Positions 1-10,256 of a stretch of DNA of 64,000 bases are shown in pieces (the first letter of the stretch is position 1; each line of letters opens with the position of its first letter). The stretch lies in assembly GCA_038534195.1 (NCBI GenBank), contig JBCAXE010000015.1:1-64000 (forward strand). Direction: 5' to 3'. Under the pieces are notes generated by a model, which was given only the letters and a program-made list of their open reading frames with translations, searched no databases and was not told the origin of the DNA. The position numbers were made by a program, and so were the translations under genes. Origin of the DNA: JAJFFW01 sp038534195. GTDB lineage: Bacteria > Pseudomonadota > Alphaproteobacteria > Caulobacterales > Parvularculaceae.

Positions 1-15
1 CCCAATCTTCATCGC

Positions 16-2616
16 CTAGTCGAGCGTGCGCGCGACCTTCTCAACAGCGAAGCATTCGATCACATCGCCCACTTTGAGGTCTTCATAATTGGCGAAGCTC
101 ATGCCGCATTCCTGGCCCATTGGCACATCGTTGACATCGTCCTTGAACCGCTTGAGCTGCGACAGCTCGCCTTCGTGGATCACCGTGTCGTCGCGGATAA
201 GGCGGACTTTAGCGCCGCGCCGCACTGAGCCTTCGACCACGCGGCAACCGGCGACCTTTTTCTTGCCGTCGCGCGTAATCGAGAAGACCTCGAGGATTTC
301 GGCGTTGCCGAGGAATGTCTCGCGCAATTCCGGATCGAGCATGCCGGATAGAACACCCTTCACGTCATCAATGAGATCATAGATGACGGAATAGTAGCGG
401 ATTTCCACGCCTTCTTTTTCAGCTTCGTCGCGCACCTTTTTCGAGGCGCGCACATTGAAACCAAAGACCGGCGCGCCCGACGCGCCAGCGAGAATGACGT
501 CGCTTTCGGTGATGCCGCCAACGCCCGTATGGAGCACTTTCACGCGCACTTCATCCGTGGACATCTTTTCAAGACTGCCGACAATCGCTTCGACGGAGCC
601 CTGCACGTCGCCCTTGATGACGACCGGCATTTCCTTGATTTCGGCGTCCTGAAGCTGCGCCATCATTTGTTCAAGCGAGGTGCCGGAGGATTTCGCCACT
701 TCGCGTTCGCGCTTCTTACGGTCACGGAACTCAGCCACTTCACGCGCACGCGCTTCCGTATCGACGACGGTGAATTGATCGCCTGGCTCCGGCGCGCCGT
801 TAAGGCCAAGGACCTCGACAGGGAATGCGGGACCAGCGGCATCGACCTTGGCGCCCTTATCGTCAGTGAGCGCTTTGACTTTGCCCCATTCTGAACCCAC
901 GACAACGATGTCGCCGCGCTTCAGGGAGCCTCGCTGAACGAGGAATGTAGCGACAACGCCGCGGCCTTTGTCGAGGCGCGCTTCCACAACGGAGCCTTCC
1001 GCGGGGCGGTCGGCGTTGGCCTTAAGCTCTAAAAGCTCAGCCTGCAGAAGGATCGCCTCAAGAAGCCCGTCGAGATTGGTTTTCTGAAGGGCAGAAACCT
1101 CCACATCCTGGATGTCGCCGCCCATGCCCTCCACTTGCAACTCATGTTGGAGCAAGTCGGTGCGCACCCGATTAGGGTCCGCCTCCGGCTTATCAATCTT
1201 GTTGATGGCGACGATGATCGGCACTTCCGCAGCCTTAGCGTGATTAATCGCCTCGACCGTTTGCGGCATGATGGAATCGTCAGCCGCGACCACCAGAATG
1301 ACAATATCGGTCACCGAGGCGCCGCGCGCGCGCATTTGCGTAAACGCAGCGTGGCCTGGCGTATCAAGGAAGGTGACTTTCTTTTTATCTTTGCCGACTT
1401 CGATCTGATAGGCGCCGATATGCTGGGTGATGCCGCCAGCCTCGCCAGAGACGACGTCGGCCTGGCGCAAAGCGTCAAGAAGCGATGTCTTGCCGTGATC
1501 GACGTGCCCCATAATCGTGACCACCGGCGGGCGCGGGGTCATGTCGTCGGCGCTGTCAGCCTCACCGAAGAGACCCTCTTCCACATCCGCTTCCGCGACG
1601 CGCTTCACGGTGTGACCGAGCTCTTCAACGATTAATTCGGCCGTGTCCGCATCAATCACCTCGTTGGCGGTGACCATCTGGCCCTGCTTCATCATCTCTT
1701 TAACGAGATCAACAGCGCGCATCGACATGCGCGAGGCGAGCTCCTGAACCGTGATTGTTTCCGGCACAACGACGTCGCGCACGATTTTCTGTTGTTCCCC
1801 GCGTTTCTGGCGCGCCATCTTCTCGCGTTCGCGCGCACGTTTAACAGACGCCAGCGAGCGCTGACGCTCATCATCATCAAGCGCATTGGCGATTGTCAGA
1901 CGCCCGGTACGACGGCGCGGCGCATCTTTGGTTTTTGAATCGCCGGCGCGGTTTTCGAGATTCTTACGCTTCGTTTTGAGACGCCCGCCGAGTTTCGCGA
2001 GCGGATTATCCGGATCGTCGTCAGCCTTTGGCTTTTCAGCGTCGGCTTTGCCTTTGCCGGCGGCTTTCGCTTCTGCGCGCTTCTTGCGTTCACGATCTTC
2101 GGCTTCGAGGAGCGCCTGCGCTTCTTCTTCCGCTTTCTTGCGTTCAGCAGCTTCTTTTGCGCGCTTGGCGTCTTCGGCCGCCTGGCGCTTGCGCTCAGCC
2201 TCGAGCTTTTCACGTTCGGCCGCCTCGCGCGCTTCACGGTCGGCGCGTTCGGCTTCCTCGCGCTTGCGGCGCTCTTCGCCTTCCTTGCGCGCCTTTAACA
2301 ACGCTGCGGCGCGGGCCTGTTTTTCATCCTCTGACAGGGTGCGCAGAATTTCGCCGTGCGGCTTCTCCGGCTCTTTGGCGGGCTCGGGCGCCTTGGCTTT
2401 GGTTTCCGTCGGCGCTGTCGATTTTGACTCAGCCGCTTTCTCGCCGGGCTTTTTCGGCGTTAGGACGCGGCGCCGTTTCGTTTCCACAACGACAGTCTTG
2501 GTGCGCCCGTGAGAAAAACTCTGCTTCACGGCGCCGGTCTCCGTCCGCCTGAGGGACAGAGGCTTGCGCGCCGGTTTCTTTGAGTCTTCGGCTTTTGTTT
2601 CGACGTCGTCGCTCAT
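16..2616 (-). CDS. infB: Translation initiation factor IF-2
   Basis: GTPase that brings initiator fMet-tRNA to the 30S subunit and promotes subunit joining. The 866-residue length fits the alphaproteobacterial family. The N-terminal third is a charged Ala/Glu/Lys/Arg helical region (about residues 90-230). An IF2 N-terminal helical domain follows (PETITVQELASRMSM), then the G domain with P-loop GHVDHGKT near residue 370, the DTPGH switch motif and NKID, then the beta-barrel and C-terminal tRNA-binding domains. It is the last gene of rimP-nusA-ylxR-infB inside the window; rbfA would be expected just beyond the left edge. ATG start with no competing start nearby. Identification is secure. Confidence 0.98.
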   Translation of the reverse strand: MSDDVETKAEDSKKPARKPLSLRRTETGAVKQSFSHGRTKTVVVETKRRRVLTPKKPGEKAAESKSTAPTETKAKAPEPAKEPEKPHGEILRTLSEDEKQARAAALLKARKEGEERRKREEAERADREAREAAEREKLEAERKRQAAEDAKRAKEAAERKKAEEEAQALLEAEDRERKKRAEAKAAGKGKADAEKPKADDDPDNPLAKLGGRLKTKRKNLENRAGDSKTKDAPRRRTGRLTIANALDDDERQRSLASVKRAREREKMARQKRGEQQKIVRDVVVPETITVQELASRMSMRAVDLVKEMMKQGQMVTANEVIDADTAELIVEELGHTVKRVAEADVEEGLFGEADSADDMTPRPPVVTIMGHVDHGKTSLLDALRQADVVSGEAGGITQHIGAYQIEVGKDKKKVTFLDTPGHAAFTQMRARGASVTDIVILVVAADDSIMPQTVEAINHAKAAEVPIIVAINKIDKPEADPNRVRTDLLQHELQVEGMGGDIQDVEVSALQKTNLDGLLEAILLQAELLELKANADRPAEGSVVEARLDKGRGVVATFLVQRGSLKRGDIVVVGSEWGKVKALTDDKGAKVDAAGPAFPVEVLGLNGAPEPGDQFTVVDTEARAREVAEFRDRKKREREVAKSSGTSLEQMMAQLQDAEIKEMPVVIKGDVQGSVEAIVGSLEKMSTDEVRVKVLHTGVGGITESDVILAGASGAPVFGFNVRASKKVRDEAEKEGVEIRYYSVIYDLIDDVKGVLSGMLDPELRETFLGNAEILEVFSITRDGKKKVAGCRVVEGSVRRGAKVRLIRDDTVIHEGELSQLKRFKDDVNDVPMGQECGMSFANYEDLKVGDVIECFAVEKVARTLD

Positions 2617-2735
2617 TCAATCTCCGTTTCGCCGCAATCGCTGCGGCGGGCTTTCGGATCAAGGACATACCGCCCTGAACCGCTGTGGTCTACATGGCGC
2701 GCCCTATTTATGGGCGCTGGCGCTCGCAAAAGCGC

Positions 2736-3368
2736 CTAATGGTCTTTTCCTTCGGCGCGTGCTGACTGCCTATAGGCGTCAAAGCGAACAATATCGCGCG
2801 CGAACCCCGCCGCCTCGCACCGTTTTTTCAACGCCGCGTGCCGGACGCCGTCGCGGCCGAGCGCGCCGGAAAGCTGAAGCGATGTCAGCGCGCGAACGAT
2901 GCGCGCCTCGCCGGCCATGCGCGCTAACTTTCCCGCACCGTCGGTCGACGCGTCGCTGGCCGTGATCAACAGCGCGGCTTTGCGCTCTTTAAGCGCGCCC
3001 GCAACCTGGTCGAACCCGGCCACCATCGCGCCCGCCCGGCGCGCCAGCCCGATCGCCGCAAGCGCCCGCCTGCGCAACCCTTCTTCAACAGCATCCGCGA
3101 GCGTGTCCGCCGCCGACACATCGGCGCTGAACGCTCGGTTGAAGGCGCGCCGCGCCACAGCCGCCGCCACCATATCCTCGCGAGCGCTGACCCAGACCCC
3201 GCGGCCCGGCAGATTCTCCGCAAGATCGGGCGTCACCGCCCCGTCCGGATCCAGCACAAACCGGATGAGCCCGCCGCGCGGCGACACTTCGCCCGTGACG
3301 ATGCATTTTCGCTCCGGCGGGCGCCGGCGGTTCGTGCTGGAACCTGAATGAGGGCTACTGCTCAGCAA
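2736..3368 (-). CDS. YlxR (DUF448) RNA-binding protein fused to an L7Ae-like domain
   Basis: The first half carries the YlxR/DUF448 signature (ERKCIVTGE, then GRGVWVS), a small nucleic-acid-binding fold encoded between nusA and infB in many bacteria. The second half (about residue 95 on, LAAIGLARRAGAMVAGFDQV) resembles the L7Ae/L30e RNA-binding fold. This two-domain form is common in alphaproteobacteria. The start used is a TTG that overlaps the end of nusA by 14 bases, implying translational coupling. The next in-frame ATG lies after the conserved Cys, so it would truncate the domain. The exact molecular role is not established; RNA or NusA-linked function is inferred from the context. Confidence 0.88.
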   Translation of the reverse strand: MLSSSPHSGSSTNRRRPPERKCIVTGEVSPRGGLIRFVLDPDGAVTPDLAENLPGRGVWVSAREDMVAAAVARRAFNRAFSADVSAADTLADAVEEGLRRRALAAIGLARRAGAMVAGFDQVAGALKERKAALLITASDASTDGAGKLARMAGEARIVRALTSLQLSGALGRDGVRHAALKKRCEAAGFARDIVRFDAYRQSARAEGKDH

Positions 3369-4980
3369 GCGCTCCCTCTTCTTCCTCGGCCGCGGCGGCC
3401 TCCGCCTCGGCGCGCGCCTGGTCTAGTTCTTCCTGCGTCACCCAGCCGGCGGCGACGCGCGCGCGCATGATTAGATCTTCGGCCTCTTCCGGCGCAATCT
3501 TATAAGCCTCGAGCATACCGTCATAATGTTTGCGCTCACCGTCGACCCGTTCGGTCCAGCCCGTCAGATCGTCTGTGGCGCAACCGGCGAGGTCCTCCAT
3601 GGTTTTGACGTCGTTTTCCGCAAGGGTGATGACCATTTTCAGATCAAGCCCTTCCATTTCCGCGACCGCGTCTTCAACACCCATTTCAATGCGCTGGGCG
3701 TTCAATTTCTTGGCTTCTTCCTCAAGGAAATCATTGGCCCGCGCCTGGAGCTCCTGCGCGGTTTCTTCATCGAACCCGTCAATCTCCATCAACTCATCGA
3801 GCTCCACAAAGGCGATCTCTTCAACCTTCGCAAACCCTTCAGACACGAGAAGCCCGGCCATCATGTCGTCCACGTCGAGCGCCGCCATAAAGAGCTCTGT
3901 ACGCTGACGGAACTCCTCCTGACGCTTGGCGCTCTCTTCTTCCTCGGTCATGATGTCGATTTCAAAACCGGACAGCTGAGACGCAAGGCGCACATTCTGA
4001 CCGCGCCGGCCAATCGCAAGAGACAATTGCTCGTCAGGAACAACGACCTCGATCCGTTCCAGCTCTTCATCGAGAACAACCTTGGCGACTTCAGCCGGCG
4101 CCAGCGCGTTCACAACGAACGTCGCCTGGTCTTCAGACCACGGCACGATATCGATTTTCTCGCCGCCAAGCTCGTTCACCACCGCCTGAACGCGGCTGCC
4201 GCGCATCCCGACACAGGCGCCGACGGGGTCGATCCCGCCATCGTTCGAGTGAACGCCGATTTTTGCACGGCTGCCCGGATCACGCGCCACCGCCTTGATT
4301 TCGATAACGCCGTCATAAACCTCCGGCACTTCCTGCTCGAAGAGTTTGGCCATGAATTGCGGATGGGACCGCGACAGAAAGATTTGCGGCCCGCGCGGCT
4401 CGCGGCGCACATCCATAATGAAGGCGCGCACGCGGTCGCCGTTACGATAGGCTTCGCGCGGTAATTGCTGGTCGCGGCGGACTATCGCTTCGGCCTTGCC
4501 GAGATCGACGATTACGTGACCATACTCAACCCGCTTGACGATGCCGTTCACAATCTCGCCGATGCGGTCTTTGTAGTCTTCGTACTGACGATCACGTTCT
4601 GCATCGCGTACTTTCTGGGTGATCACCTGCTTCGCGGCCATCGCAGCCACGCGGCCGAAATCGATCGGCGGGAGCGGCTCAGAAATAAAGTCGCCCACAT
4701 TCGCCGCCGGGTTCTTGTAGCGCGCATCCTCAAGGAGAATCTCCGCGGAGTCGTTTTCGATTTCTTCCACAACCTCGAGCAGGCGCCACAGTTTCGTCTC
4801 GCCGGTGCTCGGATTGATTTCCGCCTTCACATTTGTCTCATGGCCGTACCGCGAGCGCGCGGCGCGCGCCAACGCGTCTTCCATCGCTTCAATCACAAGC
4901 GATTTTTCAATCGACTTCTCGCGAGCGACCGCGTCAGCGATCTGAATAAGCTCCAGCCTGTTGGCGCTAACAGCGGTCAT
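3355..4980 (-). CDS. nusA: Transcription termination/antitermination protein NusA
   Basis: Binds RNA polymerase and nascent RNA, controlling pausing, termination and antitermination. In the 541-residue product the order is the N-terminal polymerase-binding domain (residues 1 to about 130), an S1 domain (GIVKRVEYGHVIVDLGKAEA), two KH domains (GVHSNDGGIDPVGACVG and LSLAIGRRGQNVRLA), then helical C-terminal repeats and an acidic Ala/Glu tail. It lies 12 bases downstream of rimP and overlaps ylxR. Because NusA itself acts at terminators, the hairpin terminator in the operon leader could provide feedback; that is inference. ATG start. Confidence 0.98.
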   Translation of the reverse strand: MTAVSANRLELIQIADAVAREKSIEKSLVIEAMEDALARAARSRYGHETNVKAEINPSTGETKLWRLLEVVEEIENDSAEILLEDARYKNPAANVGDFISEPLPPIDFGRVAAMAAKQVITQKVRDAERDRQYEDYKDRIGEIVNGIVKRVEYGHVIVDLGKAEAIVRRDQQLPREAYRNGDRVRAFIMDVRREPRGPQIFLSRSHPQFMAKLFEQEVPEVYDGVIEIKAVARDPGSRAKIGVHSNDGGIDPVGACVGMRGSRVQAVVNELGGEKIDIVPWSEDQATFVVNALAPAEVAKVVLDEELERIEVVVPDEQLSLAIGRRGQNVRLASQLSGFEIDIMTEEEESAKRQEEFRQRTELFMAALDVDDMMAGLLVSEGFAKVEEIAFVELDELMEIDGFDEETAQELQARANDFLEEEAKKLNAQRIEMGVEDAVAEMEGLDLKMVITLAENDVKTMEDLAGCATDDLTGWTERVDGERKHYDGMLEAYKIAPEEAEDLIMRARVAAGWVTQEELDQARAEAEAAAAEEEEGALAEQ

Positions 4981-4992
4981 TTCGTGTCTCCG

Positions 4993-5535
4993 TTAGGAAG
5001 GCTCATGCGTGGTCTCCATCGTTTCATCGTCAACTGATGCGGCCTTCGCCGCTTTTAAACTTTCTGCAATCAACTGATCCGTCAGCACCAGTTTGCCGCC
5101 GGCGATCCAGTCGAAAGGGATCATTGCGGTCTCGTCTTCGCCGTCGATATCAAAGAGCACGCTCGCCTCTTCGACGCCGGCGAGAACGCCGCGCAACCGT
5201 TTGCGCCCTTCCACTAGACGGTTCAGTTCAATCTTGGCCTCGTAGCCTTCCCAATCGGCGTAATCGGAAAAGCGGGTGAGCGGGCGATCGATGCCAGGCG
5301 ACGACACTTCAAGGGCGTATTTGCCCTCAATCGGGTCAGCCTCTTCCAGCACCGGCGACAGCGCGCGCGAAAGCCGCGCGCAATCTTCCGCCGTCATCGT
5401 CTTGTCCGGGCGTTCGGCCATGATCTGGAGCGTCAGGTTTTTCGCGCCCGAAACGCGCACGCGTACAAGCTCAAACCCCTCGGCGTCCACAACCGGGGCG
5501 ATCAGGGCTGAAATTGTCTCCTCAATCGGGGTCAA
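4993..5535 (-). CDS. rimP: Ribosome maturation factor RimP
   Basis: Assists late 30S subunit maturation in the cytoplasm. Recognisable by the N-terminal domain starting TPIEETISALIAPVVDAEGFELV, the LEVSSPGIDRPL motif and the C-terminal SH3-like barrel. I chose the TTG at 5533-5535 because AAAGGAAGG lies six bases upstream and homologues begin at this point; this gives 180 residues. The frame is open to 5613, which would add 26 residues unlike the family. First gene of the operon, with nusA 12 bases downstream. The leader contains a promoter and a strong hairpin terminator. Confidence 0.95.
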   Translation of the reverse strand: MTPIEETISALIAPVVDAEGFELVRVRVSGAKNLTLQIMAERPDKTMTAEDCARLSRALSPVLEEADPIEGKYALEVSSPGIDRPLTRFSDYADWEGYEAKIELNRLVEGRKRLRGVLAGVEEASVLFDIDGEDETAMIPFDWIAGGKLVLTDQLIAESLKAAKAASVDDETMETTHEPS

Positions 5536-5631
5536 GCCGATCCTTCCTTTACACGTGCGCAACAAGCGGAACGGGCCCATTCGGTGCGGGGGCCGTCTTC
5601 CTGATGGCCTCAAACCAGTCGACAGGGAATG

Positions 5632-5659
5632 AAAAAAGCGGGCCCGGCGGGCCCGCTTT
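5632..5659 (-). terminator. Intrinsic terminator in the rimP operon leader
   Basis: An 11-bp perfect stem (AAAGCGGGCCC / GGGCCCGCTTT) with a 3-base loop, followed on the minus strand by six T residues. It sits between the candidate promoter and the rimP start, about 100 bases ahead of the TTG, so it reads as a leader terminator or attenuator rather than the end of another gene. The only neighbouring gene on the right is transcribed away from it. Confidence 0.8.
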
Positions 5660-5686
5660 CGATACTATCGACAGCGATGTGAGGCG

Positions 5687-5715
5687 TATATAGGAGCCAA
5701 ATTCGCGTTTGTCAC
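5687..5715 (-). promoter_or_regulatory. Candidate promoter of the rimP-nusA-infB operon
   Basis: On the minus strand, a -35-like GTGACA and a -10 TATATA are separated by exactly 17 bases. The expected transcription start is about 20-25 bases ahead of the leader terminator. Sequence match only. Confidence 0.55.
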
Positions 5716-5845
5716 CTGAAAATCAGGAATTGTTTTTGGCGGCGCCTGAGCGTCGGCGCACGCAGCCGCGCATGAATTGCCCCTTAACTATAATCGCTAT
5801 ACTGTAACAGTGGGGGCAAAAACTGAATTGAAGGGGCCTAATCAC

Positions 5846-6559
5846 ATGAGGGTTATTTTAATTGGCGTCGCGCTATTGGGCGCGACCGCATGTTCCACTG
5901 TTGTCCGGGGAACCAAAGAGACCGCGATTTTCGAAAGCACGCCGCCCGGCGCCACTGTCACCGCGGATCGCATCACGACAAATGACGACAACCCGGTGTC
6001 CTGCGTGACGCCATGCAAACTGCAGCTGAGCCGTAAACGGGACTTCAACGTGACCTATGAGCTTGACGGCTACAAGCCGGTTACGGCGAAGCTGTCATCG
6101 CTTGTCACAGCAGGCGGCGGGGCCGGTTTCCTTGGAAACGCTGTGATCGGCGGCGGCGTCGGCGCAATCGTCGATGCGGGCACCGGCGCGCTCTACGATC
6201 TGCGTCCGAACCCGATGATCGCGGAACTGGAGCCGTTGGACTCTCCTGATCCCTCGATCGTCCTTGATGTGGACGCGGACGAACAGGTGAGCGGCGTCGA
6301 CGCTGAAGCGGTAAAAGAACAAGCGCAGGAAGCGGCTGACGATGCGCCGCAATCAGTCAGCGATGAGATTCTGACCGATGTCGAAGAGGCGGCTGAATCG
6401 GTGGAAGAGGCCGCCGACGAAGCGATCGACGCCGGAACCGAAGCGGTGACGGGCGACGCCATGGAGGAGACGCCGGCTATGATCAAACCCGAAAGTGCGC
6501 CGCTTGAAATGGCGCCGATCGGCGACGATAGCGGCGAGCCGGGGCTAACCGACCAGTAA
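5846..6559 (+). CDS. Predicted lipoprotein with PEGA-like domain and acidic C-terminus
   Basis: The start at ATG 5846 gives a lipoprotein signal (MRVILIGVALLGATACS) with lipobox Cys at residue 17; the longer frame from 5777 would bury it. AAGGGG lies upstream. Residues about 30-80 (ESTPPGATVTAD, then TPCKLQLSRKRDFNVTYELDGY) resemble a PEGA-type surface beta domain. A glycine-rich segment (about 88-115) may insert in or contact a membrane. The C-terminal 100 residues are Ala/Glu/Asp-rich and probably helical or disordered. Function unknown; an envelope role is inferred. It is monocistronic, divergent from rimP and closed by a strong terminator. Confidence 0.75.
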   Translation: MRVILIGVALLGATACSTVVRGTKETAIFESTPPGATVTADRITTNDDNPVSCVTPCKLQLSRKRDFNVTYELDGYKPVTAKLSSLVTAGGGAGFLGNAVIGGGVGAIVDAGTGALYDLRPNPMIAELEPLDSPDPSIVLDVDADEQVSGVDAEAVKEQAQEAADDAPQSVSDEILTDVEEAAESVEEAADEAIDAGTEAVTGDAMEETPAMIKPESAPLEMAPIGDDSGEPGLTDQ

Positions 6560-6582
6560 AAGATTGGTCCGTTAAATGTTGG

Positions 6583-6620
6583 AAAGCCCGGCGGTATTCA
6601 TGACCGCCGGGCTTTTTCTT
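6583..6620 (+). terminator. Intrinsic terminator after the PEGA-like lipoprotein
   Basis: A 13-bp perfect stem (AAAGCCCGGCGGT / ACCGCCGGGCTTT) with a 7-base loop, followed by TTTTT and a further T-rich stretch. It lies 23 bases after the lipoprotein stop codon. Confidence 0.9.
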
Positions 6621-6715
6621 TGTGCGGCGCCCCAACAGATTGATCAAGAAAACTGCTCCCCATCGCCGAATGTCGCGCTATAGTGCCCGGCGGGCGGACG
6701 GAAGGGGTATCGACC

Positions 6716-7215
6716 ATGGTGGGACGTTTTTTGGCGGTTGTTCTGGGACTGGCGGCCGCGGCGGGCGGATCGCAGGCGCCGGGGTTCACGCTGCAATATA
6801 TGCAAAATCTCAATGGCCGCATCGATGAGTTGCGGCCCATTGTCGAGCAATTCGACCGCGATGTGGCGGCTTATAACTATACGCGCGCGCAAGCCATGGC
6901 CGAATGCGAGACAGCCGACGGCCTGCTTGATGCGCTCTGCAACGGCTACGAGACCACCATCCGGCGGTTTGAAGAACTGACAGCGCATTTCGCCGAATTG
7001 GAAGCGGTGGGCGACTATGCGCAACCGCTGGTCCTGGCGCGCAGCTACAAGCGTGACATTGCGGAAAGCGTGATGGACGTCTTCGAACCAGCCGTCCCGG
7101 CGACGCTGCCCGGCGGAGCTTACGCCGGCGGCGCCTTCGCCGTCGTGTGGGGCGGCTTGTCCTTCATCTTCGGCTTGTTCGGGATGCTCTTCAGCGGCGG
7201 CGACAGGCGGATCGC

Positions 7216-7219
<4 letters not shown>
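6716..7219 (+). CDS. DUF2937 family membrane protein
   Basis: A 167-residue protein of the DUF2937 type, recognised from the N-terminal pattern FLAVVLGLAAAAGGSQAPGFTLQYMQ and an extracytoplasmic helical middle region with paired cysteines (CETADGLLDALC). Hydrophobic segments lie at both ends (residues about 4-20 and 137-157). GAAGGGG precedes ATG 6716; the frame from 6683 lacks a ribosome site. Function is unknown. The gene converges on ttcA with a 4-base overlap of the 3' ends. Confidence 0.75.
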
Positions 7220-8139
<920 letters not shown>

Positions 8140-8211
8140 CCTAGCGGCGGCGGCTCAGAAGCAACAGTCCGTATCTAGGTGGGCCTGACGTAGCCGACGC
8201 CAATGAAAGGA

Positions 8212-9570
8212 TTAACTCGACGGGTCTTTAAAGTGCGCGTCCAGGAAGGCGAGGAAAGCTGGCCAGTCTTCCTTGACGACGCCGTGGGTGCCCGGCCGAA
8301 TCCAGAAAGCGATATCCGCCTGCGGATTAAAACGCTTCAGCCGGTCCTGCGTCAGGCCGCCAACGCCGTAAAGCTGATAGATCGGGTCAGCGCCCTTCGC
8401 CGCCCGAAAGGCGCCATTAGGATCGGACCACACATCGCGGCGCGCATTACCGAGGAGGACAGGCCGCGGCGCAATAAGCGCGAGCAGATGATGCTGGTCG
8501 ATGGGCATTTCCTGTTCACGCCCGGCGTATCGCGCGTAAGTCTTTGCAAACCAGTGCGGATAGCTGTCGGTGATGGCGGCGAGGCTTTCGCCTTTTTTCT
8601 GGCGATTGAGCGAGGCGCCGCCGGTGCCGGACTGGTGGGAAATGACGCCATCGATCCGTTCATCGAAAGCCGCCGCCACAAGCGCGGCTTTACCGTAGCG
8701 CGAATGGCCCCAGACGATCATCGCCTCGCGGTCAAATCGGGAGTCTCCTTCCAACGCATCCACCATCCGCGAGAACGCCCAACCCCAGGCCCCGATGGCG
8801 CCCCAACGCGTGTCCTCGTCGCTATGGCCAGCGGACAGAAGGCGCAACGCTTCGAGCCCCGGCTCCGGCCGATCGGGCACGAATTCGCTCGGCGCGATGG
8901 TCGCGATGGCGTATCCAGCGTTCAAAATATCCTCTATTGGCGGCGTGCAGATGTACCGTCCAAAGATGAACGTGGCGATCGACCCGCCGACGCCGCTCAT
9001 CATGTCGCGCGCACCGGCGGGTCTATAAGCGTCCGGATGCGGTAGCGTTGCCCATCTTGGGCAAAAGGTCTCCATCAGGATCACCGGCGTCGGCCCGACG
9101 ACGTTCGCCGGCGTCGCCACCGCCATGATGAAACGCGCCTCCCGCGACACGCCTTTGAAATCCGCCGTCACGCTCAAGGAAAATTCTTCGTAGACGCCCG
9201 CGCCGTTGAACGCCTCGGCGTCGACAACGCGACGATTTTCAATGGCCGTGCGCGCGCCGTCCGGTAAGACGCCGTAAACATTTGTCTGCAGCGCTTCACG
9301 AACTTGCGGCGCCGACGCGCTTTCCCAATCATCGACAGAAAGCGTCGCCGCGCCGCCCGCCGTAATCGGCGGGTTCGCGGTCGGTCCGCTGGCGCTCAAG
9401 TCGGTCCACGCCATGGTCAGCCGAACGCACGCAGGCGTCATCAGCATGATGATCAGCGCCAGAAATAATCTCGATGCCGCCACGCGCGAACTCCCTACCT
9501 GAACCGATGCGCCAATCCTGACCCGCTTCAATAATCCATCGCAAGTCACAAAATCGGCGCCGATCTTCAT
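8212..9570 (-). CDS. CE15-like (glucuronoyl esterase family) alpha/beta hydrolase, exported
   Basis: The protein resembles bacterial carbohydrate esterase family 15 hydrolases. The nucleophile elbow is GHSRYGKAAL near residue 290, and a late His occurs in GTHGVVKEDW near 428. Characterised CE15 enzymes cleave esters of glucuronic acid in lignin-carbohydrate complexes; the substrate here is unknown. The frame opens at ATG 9570, overlapping the trmB stop as ATGA. A GTG at 9483, preceded by GGTAGGGAG, gives a more typical signal peptide (MAASRLFLALIIMLM, possible lipobox TPAC) and may be the true start. Its position behind trmB suggests cotranscription but no shared function. Confidence 0.8.
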   Translation of the reverse strand: MKIGADFVTCDGLLKRVRIGASVQVGSSRVAASRLFLALIIMLMTPACVRLTMAWTDLSASGPTANPPITAGGAATLSVDDWESASAPQVREALQTNVYGVLPDGARTAIENRRVVDAEAFNGAGVYEEFSLSVTADFKGVSREARFIMAVATPANVVGPTPVILMETFCPRWATLPHPDAYRPAGARDMMSGVGGSIATFIFGRYICTPPIEDILNAGYAIATIAPSEFVPDRPEPGLEALRLLSAGHSDEDTRWGAIGAWGWAFSRMVDALEGDSRFDREAMIVWGHSRYGKAALVAAAFDERIDGVISHQSGTGGASLNRQKKGESLAAITDSYPHWFAKTYARYAGREQEMPIDQHHLLALIAPRPVLLGNARRDVWSDPNGAFRAAKGADPIYQLYGVGGLTQDRLKRFNPQADIAFWIRPGTHGVVKEDWPAFLAFLDAHFKDPSS

Positions 9571-10256
9571 ACGCGCCTGAAGCGCAAGTAGACGGGCGGG
9601 CGCCCCTCGCGCCGGGCTTTTGCCTCATAGCGCGTCTCCGGCCAGTCGGGCGCGCGATCAAGCCAATCGGACGGCGACTCAGCAGTCCACTGAAAGTCAG
9701 GCGCGCCCTGCGCATGCATCAGCGTCCAACGGATATAGTCGGGAATATCCGACGCCACGCGCAATTCACCGCCGGATTTCAGGAGCCGCGCCACAACGTC
9801 GAAGAACCACGGCGAGATCATGCGCCGTTTGTGATGGCGTTTTTTAGGCCATGGATCGGGGTGCAAGACAAAGAAACGCGACAGGGCGCCAGCCGGGATT
9901 GCTTCCAGGAGCGGACGCGCGTCGCCATGGTGAATTTTAATATTGCCGAGATTTTGGTCTTCAATTTGCGTCAGCAGTTTCGCCACGCCATTAATGAAAG
10001 GCTCGGCGCCGATCATGCCAACCTCGGGGTTTTGCGCGGCTTGCCAGGCGAGATGCTCGCCGCCGCCAAAGCCGACCTCCAGCCAAATCTCAGGCCCGCC
10101 CGGAAACAGGGCCGCGATATCGAGCGGCGCATGCTCGGCTAGCGGAACGGCTACCGCCGGCAGCAACGACGTCATCAGCCGCGCCTGACGCGCTTTCAGC
10201 GGTTTATCCTGCCGCCTTCCATAGAGACGCGGAATGTAAGGCTTATTCTCTGTCAT
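9567..10256 (-). CDS. trmB: tRNA (guanine-N7)-methyltransferase TrmB
   Basis: SAM-dependent enzyme that makes m7G46 in tRNA. Motif I is WLEVGFGGGEHLA; the family signature HPDPWPKKRHHKRRM and the C-terminal TRYEAKAR are present. ATG 10254-10256 begins MTENKPYIPRLYGRR, the usual N-terminus, giving 229 residues; the frame is open further upstream without homology. The start codon and its AAGGG ribosome site lie inside a 28-bp perfect palindrome, so translation may be structurally controlled. metK lies upstream on the same strand, separated by one gene. Confidence 0.95.
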   Translation of the reverse strand: MTENKPYIPRLYGRRQDKPLKARQARLMTSLLPAVAVPLAEHAPLDIAALFPGGPEIWLEVGFGGGEHLAWQAAQNPEVGMIGAEPFINGVAKLLTQIEDQNLGNIKIHHGDARPLLEAIPAGALSRFFVLHPDPWPKKRHHKRRMISPWFFDVVARLLKSGGELRVASDIPDYIRWTLMHAQGAPDFQWTAESPSDWLDRAPDWPETRYEAKARREGRPPVYLRFRRV

